Source: Cellulomonas wangleii (GTDB taxonomy: Bacteria > Actinomycetota > Actinomycetes > Actinomycetales > Cellulomonadaceae). Taken from it: a DNA stretch of 64,000 nucleotides. The notes below the pieces were generated by a model. The model searched no databases. It was not told the origin of the DNA and saw only the letters and a list, made by a program, of their open reading frames with translations. Within the stretch, counting starts at the first letter, position 1. Each line of letters opens with the position of its first letter. Location of the stretch: assembly GCF_018388445.1 (NCBI RefSeq), contig NZ_CP074405.1, forward strand, positions 4,012,826 through 4,076,825. The letters run 5' to 3'. Below, piece by piece: positions 30,810 through 40,007 of the stretch. Both the position numbers and the translations under genes were made by a program.

Positions 30810-31349
30810 TCAGAACGGGGGCTCGTCGGAGTAGCCGCCGCCGGACCCACCGCCCGCGGGCGTGGCCCACGGGTCGTCGGTCTGGCCGCCACCACCGGAG
30901 GACGCGCCACCGCCGCTGAAGCCGCCACCGCCGAAGCCACCGCCGCCGCCGGACCCACCACCGAAGCCACCGCCGCCACCGGACCGCTGGGTCCGGGTGA
31001 CCTTGGCCGTCGCGTACCGCAGCGACGGGCCGACCTCGTCGACCTGCAGCTCGTACACGGTGCGCTTCTCGCCCTCGCGGGTCTCGTACGAGCGCTGCAC
31101 GAGGCGGCCCTGCACGATGACGCGGGTGCCCTTGGTGAGGGACTCGGCGACGGACTCGGCCGCCTCACGCCAGATGGAGCAGCGGAGGAACAGCGTCTCG
31201 CCGTCCTTCCACTCATTCGACTGGCGGTCGAACGTGCGGGGCGTGGACGCGACCGTGAAGTTCGCGACCGCGGCACCGGACGGGGTGAAGCGCAGCTCCG
31301 GGTCCCCGGTCAGGTTCCCGATCACCGTGATGGTGGTCTCGCCGGCCAT
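30810..31349 (-). CDS. ssb: Single-stranded DNA-binding protein
   Basis: A 179-residue SSB. The OB-fold (residues 1-112) contains [38 protein letters not shown] and [16 protein letters not shown]. It is followed by a Gly/Ser linker of about 50 residues (for example [18 protein letters not shown]) and the acidic tip SDEPPF that recruits partner proteins such as PriA and exonucleases. It lies between rpsF and rpsR as in most bacteria. The linker is a simple repeat and may vary between strains. Confidence 0.98.
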   Translation of the reverse strand: MAGETTITVIGNLTGDPELRFTPSGAAVANFTVASTPRTFDRQSNEWKDGETLFLRCSIWREAAESVAESLTKGTRVIVQGRLVQRSYETREGEKRTVYELQVDEVGPSLRYATAKVTRTQRSGGGGGFGGGSGGGGGFGGGGFSGGGASSGGGGQTDDPWATPAGGGSGGGYSDEPPF

Positions 31350-31442
31350 GACGGCCTCCTCGCTCGTTCGGAAGGTTCGGCTGCGGCGTGACGCCGCGGA
31401 TGCTGGGGCCCGACGCTAGCGACGGGCACCGACACGAAGGTC

Positions 31443-31736
31443 TCAGGCCTCGCGGCGCAGGACCTTGGTGCGCAGGACGACCTCGTTGAGGCCGAGCTGA
31501 CGGTCCAGCTCCTTGGCCGTGGCGGGCGACGCGGTGAAGTCGACGACGGCGTAGATGCCCTCGGCCTTCTTCTTGATGTCGTACGCGAGGCGACGACGGC
31601 CCCACACGTCCACCTTGTCGACAGTCCCACCGTCGGTCTTGACGACCGTCAGGTACTTGTCGAGCGACGGGGCGACGGTGCGCTCCTCGATCTCGGGGTC
31701 GAGGATGATCATGATCTCGTACTGACGCAGGCTCAT
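31443..31736 (-). CDS. rpsF: 30S ribosomal protein S6
   Basis: A 97-residue S6: [20 protein letters not shown], then [20 protein letters not shown] and the final [14 protein letters not shown] 31736 has AGGAGG 5 bases upstream; a GTG two codons earlier is too close to that site. First gene of the operon; it partners with S18 encoded two genes downstream. Confidence 0.97.
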   Translation of the reverse strand: MSLRQYEIMIILDPEIEERTVAPSLDKYLTVVKTDGGTVDKVDVWGRRRLAYDIKKKAEGIYAVVDFTASPATAKELDRQLGLNEVVLRTKVLRREA

Positions 31737-31937
31737 ACCCACCTCCTCTGGTCTTCGCGGCCACGGTCGGTCCGTGGCAGGAGGGTCTCAAGCGTCTCGG
31801 CGTGCCCGGGTCCGACAGGTGTCGGGTGGTGGGCACGACGAACCGTCCCGTGAGGGACGGCGATCGCCCAGACTACCGGTTCCCGGCCCGCGGACCGAAT
31901 CGCCCGCGGGACCGGTCACCCGGACGCCTGGTCGTGC

Positions 31938-34457
31938 TCAACGGCCGGCGGACCCGGAGGGTCCGCCGCCCGGCGAGCCGGCGGCACCGGCGCCGCCGGC
32001 CGTCGTGCCGCCCACCGCACCACCGACCGCACCGCCGACCGCGCCGCCCGCCGTGCCGCCGCCCGCCGCACCACCGCCGGCAGCGGCGCCGCCCTCGGGC
32101 GGGTCCGTGGGCGTCGGCTCGGGCGCGGGTGCCGGGGGTGGCGTCGGGGTGGGCTGCGGCGGGGGTCCGCTGGACACCACGATGGTGACCGTGGACCCGC
32201 CGGCGACGGTGGCACCCTCGCCCGGCTCCACGCGGATCACCCGCCCGGTCGGGACGGTGGTGGACCGCTCGGTCACCACGGCCGGCACCAGGCCCACGCC
32301 CTGAAGCGCACCCGCGGCGTCCGCCTCGGTGCGCCCGACGAGCCCACCCGGCACCTGCGCCTCGGCCGGCGCCTCGGGCTCCTCGGTCACCGCAGGCTCC
32401 TCGGGGGCCGTCTCGGTCGGGGCGGGCGTCGGCTTGCCACCGACGTTGGCCCGGGCCGGGAACTGCTGGACCTCCGCGTACTTCGGCTGCTCGAAGACCT
32501 GCTTCATGTAGTGGGACCACAGCAGCGCGGGGTAGGAGCCACCGGTGACGTCCTCGACCCGCCCCCAGGCGGCGATGGAGTCCTGCGCCTTGTTGTCCTC
32601 GCCGATCTGGGAGAGGGCGACCGAGGTCGCCAGCTGCGGGGTGTAGCCGATGAACCAGGCCGACTTGTTCTCCGTGGACGTGCCGGTCTTGCCGGCGATC
32701 GGACGACGCAGCGGCTTGACGTGGTTGCTGGCCGACCCGCGCTCGACGACCTGGGTCATCGCGTAGGTCGTGTCGGCCATCACGTCGGCCGCGAACACCT
32801 GCTCGCCGGTCGTGTCCGGCGACCACACCGACTCGCCCTCGATCACGGACTGCACGATGTGCGCGTCACGGTGCACGCCCTGCGCCGCGAACGTGGCGTA
32901 GGCGTTCGTCATGTCGAGCGGGTGGACCGTGTCGGACCCGAGCACGTTGGACGGGACGGTGGTCGGCTCGTTCGTCGCACCGGCGGCCTGCGCGACCCGG
33001 GCCGTCTCGGCCGGCCCGACCTCGAGGTTCAGCTGGGCGTAGACGGTGTTGACGGAGTCCGCCGTCGCCCTGACGAGGTCGATCGTGCCGTACTTGTTGG
33101 AGTTGGCGTAGTTCTGCACCCGCCAGGGCTTGCTCTCACCGATGTCGAACTCCTGCGGGGACCGCGCGTCGTACGTCGTGCCGAGGCCGATCCCCTGCTC
33201 GAGCGCGGCGACCAGCGTGAACGGCTTGTACGTCGAGCCCGCCTGGATCCGGTCGAACGTCGCGGTGTTGCGCGTGTCCGTGAGGTAGTCGGGCCCGCCG
33301 TAGAGGGCGACGATCCCGCCCGTGGCCGGGTCGACGGTGACGATCGACATGCGCAGCCGCTCGTGCGGCGTCGCGCCGTCGGTCAGCTCGCCCGCGCGCA
33401 GCTGCGCCGCCGACTGCACGGCCAGCTCCTGCACGGCGGGGTCGATGGTCGTGACGATCTTCAGGCCGCGGGTGCGCAGCTCGTCGGCGGTCCAGAACTT
33501 GGTCGCGAGCAGCTCGTTCTCGACCATCTCCAGCAGGAACCCGTTGGGGCCGCGGTACATCTCGGACTTCACGTACTCGATGGTCGGCGGGAAGGTCTGG
33601 GCGGCGCGCTCCTCGGCCGTCAGCCACCCACCGTCGACCATGCGGTCCAGCACGATCTCCCAGCGCTGCTGCGCCTTCTCGGGAGCGACGGCCGGGTCCC
33701 AGTTGTTGGGCGACGGGATGAGGGCCGCGAGCATCGCCGACTCGGCCACGGTGAGGTCCGCGGCGTTCTTGTCGAAGTACGACTTGGCGGCCGCCTGGAT
33801 CCCGTAGGAGTCACGACCGAAGTAGATCGTGTTGAGGTACCGCCCCATGATCTGTTCCTTGGACTCGTTCTGGGCGATCTTGATGGCGAGGATCGCCTCC
33901 TTCGCCTTGCCCCAGTAGTCCTTGGTCGTGTTCTGGTAGTACCGCTCGACGTACTGCTGGGTCAGCGTCGACCCGCCCTGCGTCGGCTTGCCCTGGATGT
34001 TGTTGAGGAACGCGCGCGCCATGCCCGTGAGCGACACACCACGGTTGGTGAAGAAGGTCTGGTCCTCACCGGCCGCGACCGCCTGGCCGATGTGCGCCGG
34101 CAGCGTCGCGTAGTCGACGATCTCGCGCTTCTGCTTGGCGAACGTGCCCATCTCCGGCCCGGGCTGGCCCGGCTGCTCGCCGGCGAAGTACACGGTCGTC
34201 GTCTGGAACTCGACCTCGGCCAGCGGGTCGTCCGGGTGGATGAACGCGAACGCCGCGGCGCCCGCCCCCAGCACGAGGAACACGCCACCGAGGAACGTCC
34301 CGAGGACCACGCGCCACGACGGCAGCCACCGGTGCAGGCCGGTGTGCTCGCGGCGTGGGTAGTTCCAGAAGGGGCGGCGCTCACCGGTGTCGGAGGTGGG
34401 GCGACGCGTCGCGCGCCGGGCGCGCGGCGGCGCGGTTCGGCGGTTGCTGGCTGCCAA
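31938..34457 (-). CDS. Bifunctional class A penicillin-binding protein with PASTA domain
   Basis: About 839 residues. A basic N-terminus and one membrane helix (VLGTFLGGVFLVLGAGAAAF, about 51-70) are followed by a GT51 glycosyltransferase (catalytic Glu in GEDQTFFTNRGVS near 131; GGSTLTQQYVERYY near 161) and a transpeptidase: SxxK is STYK near 408-411, SxN is SVN near 468-470, KTG near 590-592. A PASTA domain lies near 695-765 (VPGGLVGRTEADAAGALQGV), then a Pro/Gly/Ala-rich tail with VGGA repeats. It polymerises and crosslinks peptidoglycan outside the membrane. The start is probably TTG 34457 (GAGAGG 8 bases upstream); upstream GTG codons would add low-complexity residues. It is divergent from the padR-ino1 operon. 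Confidence 0.93.
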   Translation of the reverse strand: MAASNRRTAPPRARRATRRPTSDTGERRPFWNYPRREHTGLHRWLPSWRVVLGTFLGGVFLVLGAGAAAFAFIHPDDPLAEVEFQTTTVYFAGEQPGQPGPEMGTFAKQKREIVDYATLPAHIGQAVAAGEDQTFFTNRGVSLTGMARAFLNNIQGKPTQGGSTLTQQYVERYYQNTTKDYWGKAKEAILAIKIAQNESKEQIMGRYLNTIYFGRDSYGIQAAAKSYFDKNAADLTVAESAMLAALIPSPNNWDPAVAPEKAQQRWEIVLDRMVDGGWLTAEERAAQTFPPTIEYVKSEMYRGPNGFLLEMVENELLATKFWTADELRTRGLKIVTTIDPAVQELAVQSAAQLRAGELTDGATPHERLRMSIVTVDPATGGIVALYGGPDYLTDTRNTATFDRIQAGSTYKPFTLVAALEQGIGLGTTYDARSPQEFDIGESKPWRVQNYANSNKYGTIDLVRATADSVNTVYAQLNLEVGPAETARVAQAAGATNEPTTVPSNVLGSDTVHPLDMTNAYATFAAQGVHRDAHIVQSVIEGESVWSPDTTGEQVFAADVMADTTYAMTQVVERGSASNHVKPLRRPIAGKTGTSTENKSAWFIGYTPQLATSVALSQIGEDNKAQDSIAAWGRVEDVTGGSYPALLWSHYMKQVFEQPKYAEVQQFPARANVGGKPTPAPTETAPEEPAVTEEPEAPAEAQVPGGLVGRTEADAAGALQGVGLVPAVVTERSTTVPTGRVIRVEPGEGATVAGGSTVTIVVSSGPPPQPTPTPPPAPAPEPTPTDPPEGGAAAGGGAAGGGTAGGAVGGAVGGAVGGTTAGGAGAAGSPGGGPSGSAGR

Positions 34458-34744
34458 GGGGGGGACCTCTCGTGCGACGACGATGCGTTCGGCGCCCCCC
34501 CGCGGCCCGTGTCCGGGCACGCCGGTCGGGCGCTGACGGGCCTCAGTATGGACGAACGCCCCGGACGCACCACCCGGCCCCGCGCCCGGGACGTCCGGTT
34601 CCGCACGACCCTTCACATGATCGGCACGCGCCACCGACGCTCCCTCGACGGATTCCCGACGCCGGCACCTCCCGCGCCCCGCCCGTCCGATCCCCCACGG
34701 ACGCGGCGTGTTGTGCGCGACGCCCCGTCCGGCATACTCTCCGG

Positions 34745-34763
34745 ATGTATCGAGTTGATACAT
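34745..34763. promoter_or_regulatory. Putative PadR operator upstream of padR-ino1
   Basis: A perfect inverted repeat, ATGTATC - GAGTT - GATACAT, lies 57 bp upstream of the PadR start. PadR regulators bind ATGT...ACAT dyads and usually repress their own gene. The position between padR and the divergent PBP gene fits autoregulation and possibly control of both directions. Confidence 0.65.
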
Positions 34764-34819
34764 CGGATCCTGCCGCTCGCCGGGTCCGCGGTCCGGACGG
34801 GCGAGACGAGGAGGATCAG

Positions 34820-35458
34820 GTGCGCGGACGTTCCGACGTGCTCGAGCCGGCCATCCTCGGCCTGCTCGCCGAGTCCCCCATGCACGGGTACGAGCTGCGC
34901 AAGCGGCTCAACCTCGTGCTCGGCTCCTTCCGTGCGCTGTCGTACGGCTCGCTGTACCCGTGCCTGAAGGGGCTCGCGGACCGCGGCTGGATCGTCGGCG
35001 TCGAGGCGCCGGACGACCGGACGGTGGCCAGCAGGCGCGCCCGGATCGTCTACCAGCTCACCGCCGAGGGCAAGGAGCACCTGCACCAGGTGCTGTCGTC
35101 CTCGGGCCCGGCGTCCTGGGAGGACGAGAACTTCGACGTCCGCTTCGCGTTCTTCGGCCAGACCGACGCCGAGACCCGGATGCGGATCCTCGAGGGTCGC
35201 CGCATCCGGCTGACCGAGCGGCTCGAGACCATCAGGCAGTCCTTCGCACGGACCCGCGAGCGCATGGACGAGTACACGCTCGAGCTCCAGCGCCACGGCC
35301 TCGAGCAGGTCGAGCGCGAGGTCCGCTGGCTGGACGACCTCATCGACAACGAGCGCGGCGTACGTCGCGCTCGCCCCGAGGGCGGTGGCCGTCCGGCCAT
35401 CGCTGCAGACGACGCCGAGGGCATCTCCGAGGCGCAACACGAGAAGGAGCGAGGATGA
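34820..35458 (+). CDS. PadR family transcriptional regulator
   Basis: A 212-residue regulator. The winged helix is at residues 8-85: [20 protein letters not shown] then [19 protein letters not shown]. The C-terminal half is a helical dimerisation domain ([20 protein letters not shown]), as in PadR subfamily 1. GTG 34820 has an ideal AGGAGG at 5 bases. Its stop overlaps the start of ino1 (ATGA), an arrangement conserved in many Actinobacteria, so it probably regulates inositol phosphate synthase together with itself through the operator at 34745-34763. Confidence 0.93.
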   Translation: MRGRSDVLEPAILGLLAESPMHGYELRKRLNLVLGSFRALSYGSLYPCLKGLADRGWIVGVEAPDDRTVASRRARIVYQLTAEGKEHLHQVLSSSGPASWEDENFDVRFAFFGQTDAETRMRILEGRRIRLTERLETIRQSFARTRERMDEYTLELQRHGLEQVEREVRWLDDLIDNERGVRRARPEGGGRPAIAADDAEGISEAQHEKERG

Positions 35459-36549
35459 CCTCCATCCGCGTCGCCATCGTCGGCGTCGGCAACTGCGCCG
35501 CGTCGCTTGTCCAGGGCGTGCACTACTACCGGGACGCCGACCCGCAGGGCAAGGTCCCCGGGCTCATGCACGTGCAGTTCGGTGACTACCACGTGCGGGA
35601 CATCGAGTTCGTCACGGCCTTCGACGTGGACGCCAAGAAGGTCGGCTTCGACCTGTCCGAGGCGATCTTCAACTCGGAGAACAACACGATCAAGATCTGC
35701 GACGTGCCCCCGCTGGGTGTCACGGTGCAGCGCGGCCACACGCTCGACGGCATCGGCAAGTACTACGCCGAGACCATCGAGGAGTCGGACGCCGAGCCCG
35801 TCGACGTCGTGCAGACCCTCAAGGACAACGCGGTCGACGTCCTGATCTGCTACCTGCCCGTCGGCTCCGAGGCCGCGGCGAAGTTCTACGCGCAGTGCGC
35901 GATCGACGCGGGCGTCGCCTTCGTCAACGCCCTGCCGGTCTTCATCGCGTCCGACCCGGTGTGGGCCGCGAAGTTCGAGGCCGCCGGTGTGCCGATCGTC
36001 GGCGACGACATCAAGTCGCAGGTCGGCGCGACCATCACGCACCGTGTCCTCGCGCGTCTGTTCGAGGACCGCGGCGTCATCCTGGACCGCACGTACCAGC
36101 TGAACGTCGGCGGCAACATGGACTTCAAGAACATGCTCGAGCGTGAGCGCCTGGAGTCCAAGAAGATCTCCAAGACGCAGGCCGTGACGTCGAACCTGAC
36201 CGACGGCCCGCTGGCCGGCAAGAAGGACGACCGCAACGTCCACATCGGCCCGTCGGACTACGTCGCGTGGCTCGACGACCGCAAGTGGGCGTACGTGCGC
36301 CTCGAGGGCCGCGCGTTCGGCGAGGTGCCCCTGAGCCTGGAGTACAAGCTCGAGGTCTGGGACTCCCCGAACTCGGCCGGCATCATCATCGACGCGCTGC
36401 GCGCGGCGAAGATCGCCAAGGACCGCGGCATCGGCGGCCCCCTGCTGTCGGCGTCGACGTACTTCATGAAGTCCCCGCCGGTGCAGACCGAGGACACCGA
36501 GGGCCGCGTCAAGGTCGAGGCCTTCATCCGCGGCGACCTGGAGCGCTGA
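35455..36549 (+). CDS. ino1: Inositol-3-phosphate synthase
   Basis: A 364-residue actinobacterial-type myo-inositol-1-phosphate synthase. The NAD motif [20 protein letters not shown] is at residues 6-25; the core includes [37 protein letters not shown] and [11 protein letters not shown] with the catalytic lysines (DDIKSQ, KSPPV region). It converts glucose-6-phosphate to inositol phosphate, the precursor of phosphatidylinositol, mycothiol and related glycolipids. It is translationally coupled to padR. A terminator follows at 36672. Confidence 0.96.
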   Translation: MTSIRVAIVGVGNCAASLVQGVHYYRDADPQGKVPGLMHVQFGDYHVRDIEFVTAFDVDAKKVGFDLSEAIFNSENNTIKICDVPPLGVTVQRGHTLDGIGKYYAETIEESDAEPVDVVQTLKDNAVDVLICYLPVGSEAAAKFYAQCAIDAGVAFVNALPVFIASDPVWAAKFEAAGVPIVGDDIKSQVGATITHRVLARLFEDRGVILDRTYQLNVGGNMDFKNMLERERLESKKISKTQAVTSNLTDGPLAGKKDDRNVHIGPSDYVAWLDDRKWAYVRLEGRAFGEVPLSLEYKLEVWDSPNSAGIIIDALRAAKIAKDRGIGGPLLSASTYFMKSPPVQTEDTEGRVKVEAFIRGDLER

Positions 36550-36671
36550 GCCGCAGCGCAGCGGAGGGTGCCGGCCCGGCGCGAAGCGTCAGGCCGGTGC
36601 CCGCAGCAGAGCGGAGGCTCGGCGCGACCACAGGTCCAGCGCTGACCCCGCTCCGCACCAGCTGACGCCTG

Positions 36672-36707
36672 AGGGGCTGCCGTCGCACGTCGACGGCAGC
36701 CCCTCAC
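36672..36707. terminator. Terminator downstream of ino1
   Basis: The hairpin GAGGGGCTGCCGTCG / CGACGGCAGCCCCTC has a 15-bp perfect stem and a loop of about 5 bases. It lies about 120 bp after the ino1 stop; the bases in between contain GC-rich imperfect repeats but no gene. Confidence 0.8.
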
Positions 36708-36920
36708 GTCTGTCCCCTCGCTCAGGGGTGCTCGACCACCGCCTGCGCACCCAGGCCCAGGTCGGACTCCACCGCGGGGGCGACGAGGCGACCTGTCACG
36801 CCTGGAACGCCCCAGGGCCTCCATGCGGTGGTGGCGTCATCCGGGAGATCGTGCGCCGGCGGGAGCGGCGGTCACCGGTCCACGGCACCCCGCCGACGAC
36901 ACGCGCCGTAATCTTGGCGC

Positions 36921-38231
36921 GTGCAGGTGATCTCCGACCTCCGGGCCCTGTGGCCCCTCACCGGCTTCCGCCGGCTCTTCGCCGTACGCCTGGTCAGCCA
37001 GGCGTCGGACGGCATGTTCCAGATCGGGCTCGCCACGCTCTTCTTCTTCTCGCCGGAGAACGCGTCGACGGCCACGGGCGTGGCCGCCGCGTTCGCGGTG
37101 CTGCTGCTGCCGTTCACGATCGTCGGCCCGTGGGCCGGTGTGCTCCTGGACCGCTGGCGGCGCCGGCAGGTGCTCCTCTACGGCAACCTCGTGCGCGTCG
37201 CCCTCACGGTCGTCATCGCGGTCATCATGCTGACCAGCGGCGTCGGCCCGGCCGTGTACGTGCTGGCGCTGGCCGCGCTGTCGGTCAACCGGTTCCTGCT
37301 CGCGGCGCTGTCGGCGTCGCTGCCGAAGGTCGTCGACGGCCCGCTGCTGCTGACCGCCAACTCGCTGACCCCGACGCTGGGCGCCGCGGCCGCGGGCGTG
37401 GGTGGTGCGCTGGGCTTCGTCCTGGGCCTGCTGCTGCCGACGGGCCGGGTGCGCGACGCGACCTCCCTGCTGGTCGCCGCGGCCGTCATGGCCTGCGCGT
37501 CGGCCCTGGCCACGCGGCTCGGGCCCGACCAGCTCGGCCCGGACGAGCGCACGGCCGGCACGGACGTCCGCCGTGCCCTGGGCCACCTGGCCCGCGGCCT
37601 CGTGGACGGTGCCCGGTACCTCGTCGCCCGTCGCACGCCCGCGTACGCGCTGGGCATCATGGCGCTGCACCGGTTCTGCTACGGCGCCGTCTTCATCGCC
37701 AGCATCCTCATCTCCCGCAACCTGCTGTCCGACCCGGCGGACGTCGCCGCGGGCCTGGCCACGTTCGGCAGCGTGCTGGCCGCCAGCGCCGCGGGGTTCG
37801 CGCTGGCCGTGGTGCTGACGCCCGTGCTGAGCCCCCGCGTCGGGCCGCACGTCTGGATCGTCCTGTGCCTGCTGCTGGCCGTGGTCAGCCAGCTGCTGCT
37901 GGCGTTCACCGTGACCCTGCCCGCCGTGCTGGGGGCCGGCGCCGCGCTGGGCCTGGCGGCGCAGGGCGCCAAGATCGCCGTCGACACGATCGTGCAGCAC
38001 GACACCGCCGACGCCTACCGCGGCCGCGCGTTCTCCTTGTACGACGTGATGTACAACGCCGCGTTCGTCGGAGCCGCCGCGGTCGCGGCCGTCGCGCTGC
38101 CCGACACGGGCTGGTCCCCCGTCCTGTTCGCCGGGCTGGCCGCGGTCTACCTGGCCGGCGCCGTCGTCTTCGCCCGCAGCACGCGCACCCCCGTGCCGAT
38201 CGCCGCACCGCCCGCCGGGGTGACCACGTGA
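36921..38231 (+). CDS. MFS transporter
   Basis: A 436-residue protein with about 12 hydrophobic segments. The text GPWAGVLLDRWRRRQVLLYG near residue 73 is the MFS motif A, and the second half repeats the pattern less clearly (AYRGRAFSLYDVMYNAAFVG near 370). It starts GTG-CAG-GTG at 36921. The stop overlaps the start of the LOV phosphatase gene (GTGA), so both are made from one message, and the phosphatase might respond to or control export by this transporter. Substrate unknown. Confidence 0.87.
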   Translation: MQVISDLRALWPLTGFRRLFAVRLVSQASDGMFQIGLATLFFFSPENASTATGVAAAFAVLLLPFTIVGPWAGVLLDRWRRRQVLLYGNLVRVALTVVIAVIMLTSGVGPAVYVLALAALSVNRFLLAALSASLPKVVDGPLLLTANSLTPTLGAAAAGVGGALGFVLGLLLPTGRVRDATSLLVAAAVMACASALATRLGPDQLGPDERTAGTDVRRALGHLARGLVDGARYLVARRTPAYALGIMALHRFCYGAVFIASILISRNLLSDPADVAAGLATFGSVLAASAAGFALAVVLTPVLSPRVGPHVWIVLCLLLAVVSQLLLAFTVTLPAVLGAGAALGLAAQGAKIAVDTIVQHDTADAYRGRAFSLYDVMYNAAFVGAAAVAAVALPDTGWSPVLFAGLAAVYLAGAVVFARSTRTPVPIAAPPAGVTT

Positions 38232-39991
38232 CCAGCGCAGGGACGGTGGACGACACACCGCCGGCCGGGACCGGGCCCGTCGAGGCGCCCGCACCGCACA
38301 CGAGTCCGGTGCTGCCGCAGGACGTCCTCACCGGACCGCTGGCCCAGGCCGTCCTCGAGCGCGGGCCCCTGGCCATGACGGTCTCCGACCCCCGGCTGCC
38401 CGGCGACCCCGTCGTGTGGGCGAACACGGCGTTCACCACGCTCACGGGGTACACGCTCGACGAGGTCCGGGGCCGCAACTGCCGGTTCCTGCAGTGCGAG
38501 GACACCGATCCCGAGGCGGTGGCGCGGCTGCGTGCCGCACTCGAGCGCGGGGACGACGTGCAGGAGCTGCTGCTCAACGTCCGCAAGGACGGCTCGCAGT
38601 TCTGGAACCAGCTGGCGATCACGCACCTGCGCGACGCGGACGGCCAGGTCACCCACCGGGTGGGCGTGCAGGTCGACGTGACCGCCGAGGCCGTCGGCGA
38701 GGCGGCGCGCACGCTCGAGCTCTCGCTCATGCACCGCACGGCCGACCGGCTGGAGCTGCTGGCGCGCATGGGCGAGGAGCTGTCCCGGCACCTGGAGTTC
38801 GGCGACGCCGTCGACGCCCTGGCCGACCTGGTGGTGCCCCGCCTGGCGACGTGGGGGTTCGTCGCGATGGCGAGCGAGACCGGGCACCTGGAGCGGGTGC
38901 ACGTCGTCACGGCCGACCCGGCGCACGCACCCGTCGCGCACGCCCTGGGCACGCAGGGCACCACGTGGCTGACCCAGTCGCCGCGCGTCGCCCAGACGCT
39001 GGCCGCCGGTGACGACCACGTGCCCATGCCCATGCCGGTGGACGTCGCGAGCCTGCCGTCGCGCACGACGCCGGACGAGCTGCGGCTGCTGGAGACGCTC
39101 GGCCTGGGCAGCGCCCTGCTCGTGCCGCTCACCGGACGCGACCGGGTGCTGGGCGCGCTGTGCCTGGTGCACCGCGACGTCGACGGGTTCGACCGGGAGG
39201 TCGTCGTCACCGCCGCCCACCTGGGCCGCCGTGCCGGCGTCCTGCTGGAGAACGTGCGCCTGTACCTGGCCGAGCGCGACGCCGCGCTGACGTTGCAGCA
39301 CAGCCTGCTGCCCGTGCTGGGCGACGTCGGCGGGCTGGACGTGGCGGCCTCGTACCTGCCGTCGGGGCGCCGGGCCGAGGTCGGCGGCGACTGGTTCGAC
39401 GCCTTCGTGCTGCCCGACGGCGCGGTGAGCCTGGCGGTCGGCGACGTGGTGGGTCACGACCTGCGCGCCGCCGCGTCGATGGGTCAGCTGCGCTCGCTGC
39501 TGCGCGCGTCGGTGTGGCGCGGCGACCGTCCGGGCGAGGCGCTGGAGCGGCTCGACGGCCTGGTGCGCGCGCTCGACGTCGCCGACATCGCGACGTGCGT
39601 GCTCGTGCGCTGGGAGCGCACACCCACGGGCGCCCGCCTCACCTGGGCGAGCGCGGGGCACCCGCCGGTCCTCGTGCGGCTGCCCGGCGGTCACGTCCAG
39701 GGCCTCGACGGTGCTCGCAGCACGCCGATCGGCCTGCCGCCGGTCCGTCCCGGGACGACCCCGGAGGCCGCGGCGGACGTGCCGCACGGTGCGTTCGTGG
39801 TGCTGTACTCCGACGGGCTGGTCGAGCGTCGCGACCGCGGGCTGCGCGAGGGGATCGAGACGCTGTCCGCGGCGCTGGCCGCGGTGCCCGACGACGCGAC
39901 CGCGAGCCAGGTGTGCGACGCCCTGACGGGCACCCTGGTCGACGAGCACCAGGAGGACGACGTCTGCCTGCTGGTGGTGCGGGTGGACTGA
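38228..39991 (+). CDS. LOV-GAF-SpoIIE/PP2C phosphatase (putative blue-light sensor)
   Basis: A 587-residue cytosolic signalling protein. Residues 45-150 form a PAS/LOV domain with the flavin motif GRNCRFLQ (82-89), in which Cys85 is the residue that forms the photo-adduct in LOV proteins; NVRKDGSQFWNQL follows as expected. A GAF domain lies at about 175-345. The C-terminal 220 residues are a SpoIIE/RsbU-type PP2C phosphatase: EVGGDWFDAF, VGDVVGHDLRAAA, YSDGLVERRD and EDDVCLLVVRVD keep the metal-binding aspartates. Such proteins usually dephosphorylate anti-anti-sigma factors in general stress control. It is coupled to the MFS gene (GTGA) and its stop faces the sigma-like gene 9 bp away. Confidence 0.92.
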   Translation: MTSAGTVDDTPPAGTGPVEAPAPHTSPVLPQDVLTGPLAQAVLERGPLAMTVSDPRLPGDPVVWANTAFTTLTGYTLDEVRGRNCRFLQCEDTDPEAVARLRAALERGDDVQELLLNVRKDGSQFWNQLAITHLRDADGQVTHRVGVQVDVTAEAVGEAARTLELSLMHRTADRLELLARMGEELSRHLEFGDAVDALADLVVPRLATWGFVAMASETGHLERVHVVTADPAHAPVAHALGTQGTTWLTQSPRVAQTLAAGDDHVPMPMPVDVASLPSRTTPDELRLLETLGLGSALLVPLTGRDRVLGALCLVHRDVDGFDREVVVTAAHLGRRAGVLLENVRLYLAERDAALTLQHSLLPVLGDVGGLDVAASYLPSGRRAEVGGDWFDAFVLPDGAVSLAVGDVVGHDLRAAASMGQLRSLLRASVWRGDRPGEALERLDGLVRALDVADIATCVLVRWERTPTGARLTWASAGHPPVLVRLPGGHVQGLDGARSTPIGLPPVRPGTTPEAAADVPHGAFVVLYSDGLVERRDRGLREGIETLSAALAAVPDDATASQVCDALTGTLVDEHQEDDVCLLVVRVD

Positions 39992-40007
39992 CGCGCCGCG
40001 TCAGTCC
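39985..40007. terminator. Bidirectional terminator overlapping two stop codons
   Basis: GGACTGACGCG and CGCGTCAGTCC form a near-continuous palindrome that contains the stop of the LOV phosphatase gene on one strand and the stop of the sigma-like gene on the other. Confidence 0.6.

Noticed and set aside
36550..36920. Small RNA after ino1
   Set aside because: Apart from the terminator hairpin the stretch shows only GC-rich imperfect repeats; no evidence for a conserved RNA.
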